Assembly (NCBI GenBank): GCA_021787475.1
Contig: JAJYLW010000013.1
Location: forward strand, 1 to 64,000
Direction of reading: 5' to 3'
Source: Actinomycetes bacterium
GTDB taxonomy: Bacteria > Actinomycetota > Thermoleophilia > BMS3ABIN01
DNA: 64,000 nucleotides
Shown here one piece after another: positions 57,612-64,000 of the stretch (positions within the stretch are counted from its first letter, which is position 1; each line of letters begins with the position of its first letter). The notes under the pieces are model-generated. The model searched no databases, was not told where the DNA came from, and was given only the letters and a program-made list of their open reading frames with translations. The position numbers were made by a program, and so were the translations under genes.

Positions 57612-58946
57612 ATGCCTTCTTACTACCTCACAACCTTCGGCTGCCAGATGAATGAGCACGACTCGGAGCGCATCCGCGGAGTGTTGGAGGAAGACGGCTG
57701 GCAGCCCGCTTCCGGGCCCGAGACCGCCGACCTGCTTGTTTTCAATACCTGCGCCGTGCGCAAGAGCGCCGAGAACAGGCTGCTGGGCAGGCTGGGCGAG
57801 GCCAGTCGCCTGAAGAAGGAAAATCCCGGCCGGCTGGTCGCCCTCGGCGGCTGCTTTGCCCAGCGCCGCCGGGAAAAACTGTTTAATGAGCTGCCTTTTC
57901 TCGACGTGGCTTTCGGCCCCCGGAGCATCGCCGAGCTGCCGCGTTTGCTCGCAAACGCGACTGCCGGATCAAGGTCAGCCGCCCCGGCGCCTTCATATTC
58001 CTTTGAGTCAAAACCAACCCTGAGCGCAGATCTGCCGGTGCGCCGCAGCGACAGGTTCCGCGCCTGGGTGCAGGTAATGAGCGGCTGCACCAATTGCTGC
58101 AGCTACTGCGTTGTGCCTTCAGTGCGCGGGCCGGAGCGGAGCCGGCCTGCAGCCGATATTGTGGCGGAAGTGGAAAGGCTCGTTGACGACGGAGTGGCAG
58201 AAGTAACGCTGCTGGGGCAAAACGTCAATGCTTACGGGCTTGACCTTGAAAAGGACAGCCCGGGCCGTCTAACTTTTTCCGGCCTGCTCCACCGCCTGGA
58301 CGCTATTTCAGGCTTGGAAAGGATAAGGTTCACAACATCCCATCCTCGCGACCTTAACGATGACCTGATCGCTGCGATCCGTGATTTGCCCGGCGTCTGC
58401 GAGCATCTGCACCTGCCGGTCCAGTCAGGCTCCACGCATGTTCTTGGCCGCATGAAGCGCGGCTATACCCGGGATGAATACCTGGCGCTGGCAGAACGCC
58501 TCTACGAAGCCGTTCCGGAACTGGCTCTCACTACAGACATAATTGTCGGCTTTCCGGGTGAGCGCGAGGAGGATTTTTACCGGACGACCACTCTGGTTGA
58601 GCGCATCCGTTTTGACGGCGCCTTCACGTTTGTCTTCTCCTCCCGCCCTGGAACCGAGGCCGCCGGCCTGCCGGGCAAGGTTCCGGAAAAAGCAATCAGG
58701 CGGCGGATGCGAGAGCTTGTCAGTTTAACCCAGAGGCTGGCGCAAGCGAAAAACCGGCAGTTGATCGGGCGGCAACTGCCGGTCCTGGTGGAGGGCTCAA
58801 GCCGCCATGCGGGCGGCCAGATGCGCGGCCGCACGCGCACAAACAAGATTGTCAATTTCAGCGGCGCCGCAGGCGCCGGTCAGGTGGTTGACGTCACCAT
58901 CGATTCGGCAACTTCGACCACTCTCGGGGGCAGGCAGGCGTGCTGA
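57612..58946 (+). CDS. miaB: tRNA-2-methylthio-N6-dimethylallyladenosine synthase
   Basis: YLTTFGCQMNEHDSERI; SGCTNCCSYCVVPSVRGPERSR; TRAM tail. Confidence 0.95.
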   Translation: MPSYYLTTFGCQMNEHDSERIRGVLEEDGWQPASGPETADLLVFNTCAVRKSAENRLLGRLGEASRLKKENPGRLVALGGCFAQRRREKLFNELPFLDVAFGPRSIAELPRLLANATAGSRSAAPAPSYSFESKPTLSADLPVRRSDRFRAWVQVMSGCTNCCSYCVVPSVRGPERSRPAADIVAEVERLVDDGVAEVTLLGQNVNAYGLDLEKDSPGRLTFSGLLHRLDAISGLERIRFTTSHPRDLNDDLIAAIRDLPGVCEHLHLPVQSGSTHVLGRMKRGYTRDEYLALAERLYEAVPELALTTDIIVGFPGEREEDFYRTTTLVERIRFDGAFTFVFSSRPGTEAAGLPGKVPEKAIRRRMRELVSLTQRLAQAKNRQLIGRQLPVLVEGSSRHAGGQMRGRTRTNKIVNFSGAAGAGQVVDVTIDSATSTTLGGRQAC

Positions 58947-59048
58947 TTGTGTTTGCAGGCATGTTGTGTTAAACCAGCCATGGGCGGCTGTTGACGTCCG
59001 CAACCGCAGATAACTTCCTAAGAATGCCTCACGGGGAGGGGTATTGCC

Positions 59049-59867
59049 ATGAATCAACCGGGGGGGACCGTACGTCGGCCGGCAGTCGCCGGCCAGTTTT
59101 ATCCGGGCAGCCGCGAGGAGCTTAGCGACGCTGTCAGCCGCCTGACCGTCGCCGGTCCGCTCCGGAAAGCACTGGGCGTGATGGCGCCTCATGCCGGCTA
59201 CGTCTATTCCGGCCGGGTCGCCGGCGAAGTCTACGGCCAGCTTGAGCTGCCAGATACTTTTGTTATCATCGGACCCAACCACACCGGTCTGGGGGCGCCG
59301 GCGTCCATCATGACCGCCGGCGTCTGGAAGACGCCCCTCGGTGACGTTGCCATCGACTCGGAACTGGCGGCAGAGGTGGCTGGCTCGGGCAATCTCCTCG
59401 AGGAGAACAGCGCCGCCCACGCTCGTGAGCACTCAATTGAGGTTCAGCTGCCATTTCTGCAATTTCTGGTAAACAAACCAAAAATCGTCCCCATCTGCCT
59501 GATGCCGCTTTCGGCGGCGCTATGCCAGGACATTGGGCTTGTTATTGCATCTACCATCAAGTCAACGGAAAAACCGGTTCTGATTATCGCCAGCTCTGAC
59601 ATGTCGCATTACGAAAGCCAGGAGCGCGCCAAGGGCCAGGACGAGCTGGCCCTTGGCGAGATAATGCGGCTGGACGGCGCCGGGCTGCTGAGGACGGTGC
59701 AAGCGAACCAGATCACGATGTGCGGCGCGGCGCCGGTGGCGGCAATGCTGGCCGCCTGCCGCGAGCTGGGAGCCTCCCGCGCCCGGCTGGTCAGGTACGC
59801 GACTTCCGGCGACGTCACCGGTGATTACAGCCACGTGGTGGGCTATGCCGGAGTTGTTATAATTTAA
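59049..59867 (+). CDS. MEMO1 family protein (AmmeMemoRadiSam system protein B)
   Basis: RRPAVAGQFYPGSREEL; GVMAPHAGYVYSGRVAGEVY; SDMSHYES. Confidence 0.93.
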   Translation: MNQPGGTVRRPAVAGQFYPGSREELSDAVSRLTVAGPLRKALGVMAPHAGYVYSGRVAGEVYGQLELPDTFVIIGPNHTGLGAPASIMTAGVWKTPLGDVAIDSELAAEVAGSGNLLEENSAAHAREHSIEVQLPFLQFLVNKPKIVPICLMPLSAALCQDIGLVIASTIKSTEKPVLIIASSDMSHYESQERAKGQDELALGEIMRLDGAGLLRTVQANQITMCGAAPVAAMLAACRELGASRARLVRYATSGDVTGDYSHVVGYAGVVII

Positions 59868-59869
59868 TT

Positions 59870-60469
59870 GTGACACTGAAATCCGGCGCGATGGCGCTAA
59901 CGGCATCGCACTCAAGTTTGAACGTGAATCTGACTCCGAATAAAAATCCGGCTCACTTGGCCCGGGAAGTTGTGCAGGCGGCGCTTCAGTACAGCCATCT
60001 CCCCGATCCGCCGCCGGAAGAGTTTTACCGGCGGCGGGCCGCCTGTTTCGTCAGCATCAAAAAACAAGGCGGGCTGCGCGGCTGCATCGGCACGCTCGAT
60101 CCGGCGGAGACCGATCTTGCCCGCGAGATAATCCGCAACGCCCAATCGGCGGCATTTGCCGACCCACGCTTTCCACCGGTAGTGCTGGCAGAAGTGACGC
60201 TGCTTAGTTTCAGCGTCGACGTCCTCAGCGCCCCCGAGCGGATTGACTCGCATCAGGAACTTGACTGCAAGAAGTATGGAGTCATTGTCGGTTGCGATTA
60301 CCGCCGGGGCGTGCTCCTGCCCGACCTGGAAGGCGTTGACAGCATCGAGCGCCAGCTCGAAATCGCCTGCCAGAAAGCCGGCATTTACCCGGGCGATAAA
60401 TTTGACATGCACAGATTCACTGTTGTCCGCTACGATGAGAATTGGAACCCGGGTCAGCTCCCGGAATAA
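59870..60469 (+). CDS. AMMECR1 domain protein (AmmeMemoRadiSam system protein A)
   Basis: FVSIKKQGGLRGCIGTLDPAETDLAREIIRNAQSAAFADPRFPPV. Confidence 0.93.
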   Translation: MTLKSGAMALTASHSSLNVNLTPNKNPAHLAREVVQAALQYSHLPDPPPEEFYRRRAACFVSIKKQGGLRGCIGTLDPAETDLAREIIRNAQSAAFADPRFPPVVLAEVTLLSFSVDVLSAPERIDSHQELDCKKYGVIVGCDYRRGVLLPDLEGVDSIERQLEIACQKAGIYPGDKFDMHRFTVVRYDENWNPGQLPE

Positions 60470-61397
60470 AGAAATCCCGGTAGCGGTCATCTCCGGCCCC
60501 ACGGCCGCCGGCAAAAGCCGCATCGCGACAGAGGTAGCGGTCGCCTGTGGCGGTGAGGTTGTCTCAGCCGACTCAATGCAGGTTTACGGCGGCGTGCCTG
60601 TGCTCACCGACCAGCCGTCAGCCAGCCTCCTCACGACCGTCCCGCACCACCTTGTCGGCACCGTGCCTTTAGACGAGGAATACAGCGCCGCCCGCTTTGC
60701 CCGCGAAGCGGCAGCCGCCATTGAGGAGATTTCCCGGCGCAGGCGGCTGCCGCTGGTTGCCGGCGGCACCGGCCTTTATGTCCGCGCCCTCCTCGGAAAT
60801 TTTTCTTTCGCCGGCCGCAGCGGTCCGGAGCCGCGGCGCAAATGGGAAAAGTTCATTGCCAGTCAAGGAATCGTCGCCGCCCTGAACGAGCTTTCCCGCC
60901 TGGACCCTGAATCGGCGGCATTTGTGGATGCCGGCAATCCCAGGCGGCTGGCGCGTGCTCTTGAAGCCGCCGAGTCGAGCATTCCGCTCTCGGCCGAGCG
61001 CAGCCGGCTCTGGTCGGGCGACTCGCCATACCGCGTTCTTTTCTTTGGCCTCGAGCTGCCCCGCCCGGAGCTATACCGGCGCATCGACGCCCGCGTCGAC
61101 GCGATGCTGGCCGGCGGCGCTGCCGGCGAGGTCAGGGCGGCGCTTCAGGGCAAAGTTTCGCGCACCGCTGCTCAGGCGATCGGCTTTGTCGAGATTTCTG
61201 CCCTTCTCGCCGGCGAAGCTGGCCCCGAGGAAACCGCCGCCGCTATCAAACAGAGAAGCCGCCGCTACGCCAAACGCCAGCTCACCTGGATGCGAAAGAT
61301 GCCGGATGTTGTTAGAATCGACCTGACCGGCAGTAATGTCGCCCAGGCCGCTCGGGATATCGCCGGCCGTATCCGTCAGGCTGGGCTGGTTTCCTGA
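60435..61397 (+). CDS. miaA: tRNA dimethylallyltransferase
   Basis: VAVISGPTAAGKSRIATEVAVACGGEVVSADSMQVYGG; LVAGGTGLYVRALL; QRSRRYAKRQLTWMRK. Confidence 0.95.
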   Translation: MRIGTRVSSRNKEIPVAVISGPTAAGKSRIATEVAVACGGEVVSADSMQVYGGVPVLTDQPSASLLTTVPHHLVGTVPLDEEYSAARFAREAAAAIEEISRRRRLPLVAGGTGLYVRALLGNFSFAGRSGPEPRRKWEKFIASQGIVAALNELSRLDPESAAFVDAGNPRRLARALEAAESSIPLSAERSRLWSGDSPYRVLFFGLELPRPELYRRIDARVDAMLAGGAAGEVRAALQGKVSRTAAQAIGFVEISALLAGEAGPEETAAAIKQRSRRYAKRQLTWMRKMPDVVRIDLTGSNVAQAARDIAGRIRQAGLVS

Positions 61398-62278
61398 TGA
61401 GCACCGTAGACGCCGAAGCAAATTTCTCCAAGTGGCACGGCCTGGGCAACGATTACATAATCGTGGCCGCTCGCGACCTTCCCTTCAAGTTGACCCCGGA
61501 ACGTACTATTGTTATCTGCGACCGCCATTTCGGCATCGGCTCCGATGGCGTCCTGCTGTGGAGCGGCGACGAGGCCTCCGGTTTTAGTCTCGAAATTCAC
61601 AATCCCGATGGCAGCATGGCGGCGCTGTCCGGCAACGGCATGCGCATGTTGGCCAAATACCTTTATCAGAATGGCTTCGCAAAAGACGCTTCCCTGACGG
61701 TCAGCACCAGCGCCGGCGTCATCAAGCCGACAGTCCAGCCCGATGGCCAGGTGCGGGTGTTTATGGGCAATGCTCGGCTGGGCGGGAGAGGCATTGCTGG
61801 TTATGAGGGAGCCGCCGACCAGAGCGAGGCCGTGGGCGTCCGCCTGGAAGCCGCCGGAGAAGAGTTCAGTTTCACCTTCGTCGACATGGGCAACCCCCAT
61901 TGTGTCATCGAAACTGCCGACCTAGCCGCGGTGGAGATGGAGCGCCTCGGCCCAGCATTGGAAAATCACCATTTGTTCACCAATCGCGCCAATGTCGAGT
62001 TCGTGAAGGTCACTGGTCCGGCTGAGGTTTCCATGCGCGTCTGGGAGCGGGGCGTGGGGGAGACCAGCGCCTGCGGCACCGGCGCCTGCGCCGTCGCCGT
62101 TGCCGCCTGCCGCGCCGGCAGCGTCAAAACCCCGGTAACCGTGCATCTGCCGGGCGGCGATCTTCTGATCGAGGTGCACCCCGATCTGGGCGTTCACATG
62201 ACCGGACCGGCTGAGGAGACTTACAACGGTGTCATGTCTAAAGAGTTTGTCAACCGAATAATGGAGCTTCAAGAATGA
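61397..62278 (+). CDS. dapF: Diaminopimelate epimerase
   Basis: FSKWHGLGNDYIIV; NPDGSMAALSGNGMRMLAKYL; ERGVGETSACGTGACAVAV. Confidence 0.97.
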   Translation: MSTVDAEANFSKWHGLGNDYIIVAARDLPFKLTPERTIVICDRHFGIGSDGVLLWSGDEASGFSLEIHNPDGSMAALSGNGMRMLAKYLYQNGFAKDASLTVSTSAGVIKPTVQPDGQVRVFMGNARLGGRGIAGYEGAADQSEAVGVRLEAAGEEFSFTFVDMGNPHCVIETADLAAVEMERLGPALENHHLFTNRANVEFVKVTGPAEVSMRVWERGVGETSACGTGACAVAVAACRAGSVKTPVTVHLPGGDLLIEVHPDLGVHMTGPAEETYNGVMSKEFVNRIMELQE

Positions 62279-63432
62279 GATTCTCGCGCCGCATGGACGG
62301 TCTGCCGCCCTACCTGTTTGCCGAGATCGAGCGCAAAGTGGCCGAAAAGAGAAAGGCAGGCGTTGACGTAATCAGCCTCGGCATCGGCGACCCGGACATG
62401 CCCACGCCGGCGCACATTGTCACCGAGATGCAAAGGCAGGTTGCCGATCCGGCGAACCACCAATATCCCAACAACCGCGGCCTGGACGAGTTCCGCCAGG
62501 CCGTCGCCGATTTCTACCGGCGCCGCTTTGGCGTGACGCTGGACCCTGAGAAGGAAGTCTTTCCGCTGCTGGGCGCAAAGGAAGGAATTGCCCACATCTG
62601 CTTCAATTTCCTTGACACCGGCGACGTCTGCCTCGGCGCCGATCCAGGCTATCCCGTTTATGCCGGCGGGCCGGTGCTGGCCGGCGGCGATGCCATGCCG
62701 CTGCCGCTGAGGCCCGAGCTTGATTTTCAGCCCGACCTTGCCGCCATCCCGGCCGACATCGTTGCCAAAGCGAAAATGCTGTTTGTCAACTATCCCAATA
62801 ATCCCACCGGCGCCGTCGTCGAAAACGAGTTTTTCGAACACTTGGCCGAGTTCGGCCGCCGCCATGACATCTGTATCATCCATGACAATGCATACTCCGA
62901 GATCACCTTCGATGGTTATGAGGCCCCAAGCTTTTTGGAGACGCCCGGAGCAATTGACGTTGGTCTGGAATTCCTTTCGCTGTCAAAAACGTACAACATG
63001 ACCGGCTGGCGGATCGGGGCCGCTGTCGGCAACGCCGGCGTCATCGAAGCGCTCTGGCGGCTGAAGACGAACATCGACTCAGGCATGTTCCAGGCCCTCC
63101 AGCGCACCGCCGCCTTCGCCATGAACTCATCGCAACAGTGCGTCCGTGACATGAATGAGATCTACCGCCGCCGCCGCGATCTGGTGGTGGGAACGCTGGC
63201 CAGGATCGGCATCAAGGTAACGCCACCCAAAGGCACGATCTATATCTGGGCGGCGGTGCCGGACGGCTACACTTCGGCCGAGTTTGCCGAGATGGTGCTG
63301 GAAAAGTGCGCCGTCGTCGTGCCGCCGGGCTCCGGCTACGGCCCCAGCGGCGAGGGATTTGTCCGCATTTCACTGACCGCGCCCGACGAGCGCATCGCCG
63401 AGGCGCTGGGGCGAATCAAGGATAGTCTTTAA
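62275..63432 (+). CDS. dapL: LL-diaminopimelate aminotransferase-like PLP aminotransferase
   Basis: VISLGIGDPDMPTPAHIV; HQYPNNRGLDEFRQAVADFY; SLSKTYNMTGWRIGAAVGN. Confidence 0.85.
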   Translation: MRFSRRMDGLPPYLFAEIERKVAEKRKAGVDVISLGIGDPDMPTPAHIVTEMQRQVADPANHQYPNNRGLDEFRQAVADFYRRRFGVTLDPEKEVFPLLGAKEGIAHICFNFLDTGDVCLGADPGYPVYAGGPVLAGGDAMPLPLRPELDFQPDLAAIPADIVAKAKMLFVNYPNNPTGAVVENEFFEHLAEFGRRHDICIIHDNAYSEITFDGYEAPSFLETPGAIDVGLEFLSLSKTYNMTGWRIGAAVGNAGVIEALWRLKTNIDSGMFQALQRTAAFAMNSSQQCVRDMNEIYRRRRDLVVGTLARIGIKVTPPKGTIYIWAAVPDGYTSAEFAEMVLEKCAVVVPPGSGYGPSGEGFVRISLTAPDERIAEALGRIKDSL

Positions 63433-63448
63433 TCACAACCGGAATCTT

Positions 63449-64000
63449 TTGAACTCGGAATTCGGAACCCGGAACCCGGAACTTGCTTATCTGATAGCCG
63501 TCCTCCCTGGCCCGGCTCCGGAAGAAGGACGGGACCAGCTAGCAGAGCTGAAGGAATTGCTGGCGACCGCCGGCGCCCGATTTGCGGGCCAAATGGTGCA
63601 GCATCGCGCCCGTCCCGCGGCGGCGACCTATTTCGGCAAGGGGAAACTCAAGGAGCTGAAAGCCGAGCTGGACCGGCTTGAGCCGGACCTTGTCGTTGCT
63701 GAGGACGAACTGACGCCGACGCAACAGCGCAACCTGGAGGCCCGCCTGGGCTTGCGCGTCATCGACCGCACCGCGCTCATCCTCGACATCTTCGCGCAGC
63801 ATGCGCATACGGCTGAGGGCAAGCTTCAGGTTGAGCTTGCCCAACTCCGGTTCAACCTCACGCGCATGCGCGGCCAGGGCACGGAGCTTTCCCGCCTGGG
63901 CGGGGGCATCGGCACACGCGGCCCCGGTGAGACAAAACTTGAGGTTGACCAGAGGGTTGCCCGCAAACGGATCGGGACGCTCAAGCAACGCCTGAGAGAT
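63449..64000 (+). CDS. hflX: GTPase HflX, N-terminal part (cut by window end)
   Basis: Not in ORF list (no stop): YFGKGKLKELKAEL...DELTPTQQRNLEARLGLRVIDRTALILDIFAQHAHTAEGKLQVELAQLRFNLTRMRG...GGGIGTRGPGETKLEVDQR. Confidence 0.93.
   Translation, partial: MNSEFGTRNPELAYLIAVLPGPAPEEGRDQLAELKELLATAGARFAGQMVQHRARPAAATYFGKGKLKELKAELDRLEPDLVVAEDELTPTQQRNLEARLGLRVIDRTALILDIFAQHAHTAEGKLQVELAQLRFNLTRMRGQGTELSRLGGGIGTRGPGETKLEVDQRVARKRIGTLKQRLRD

Noticed and set aside
1-64000. Defence island, prophage, integron or biosynthetic gene cluster
   Set aside because: No recognisable nuclease-defence, integrase, transposase, phage structural or NRPS/PKS genes; most of the window is core metabolism and information processing.

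Overview
High-GC bacterial chromosomal window, probably from a deep-branching Actinomycetota-like lineage (weak inference from gene content and order). About 45 credible CDS, mostly core housekeeping: leuS, comEA-comEC-holA, rpsT, murJ, lepA, ubiX-menG-polyprenyl synthase, dapB-dapA-rnj-ftsK, htrA, rodZ-pgsA-cinA-thpR-recA, rny, miaB-MEMO-AMMECR1-miaA, dapF-dapL-hflX (cut by the window edge). The left end (1-15 kb) is more accessory: a secreted multi-domain protein, ChrA, a GT39-like membrane protein, a Ser-rich surface protein, a MASE3-GAF-SpoIIE phosphatase, and superoxide reductase/YeeE/DUF3786 genes. No rRNA, tRNA, CRISPR array, transposase or phage genes were recognised. The signals I find most worth checking are: (1) ribosomal protein bS20 with a ~185-residue Lys/Ala/Glu/Pro-rich tail; (2) a ~180-235 bp interspersed element with degenerate terminal inverted repeats, three full copies and one partial; (3) a second, REP-like palindromic family at about nine loci; (4) degenerate 7-nt-periodic intergenic arrays at about ten loci, two overlapping predicted start codons; (5) a promoter/palindrome/hairpin-rich recA-rny intergenic region that may encode a ~280-nt RNA; (6) a sigma70-type promoter followed directly by a terminator-like hairpin before comEA; (7) a 5'-truncated, frame-broken ligD relic; (8) a frame break separating a good signal peptide from its mature protein. 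No clear new defence or biosynthetic system was identified. All calls are from reading the sequence and supplied ORFs; no database or folding search was run.
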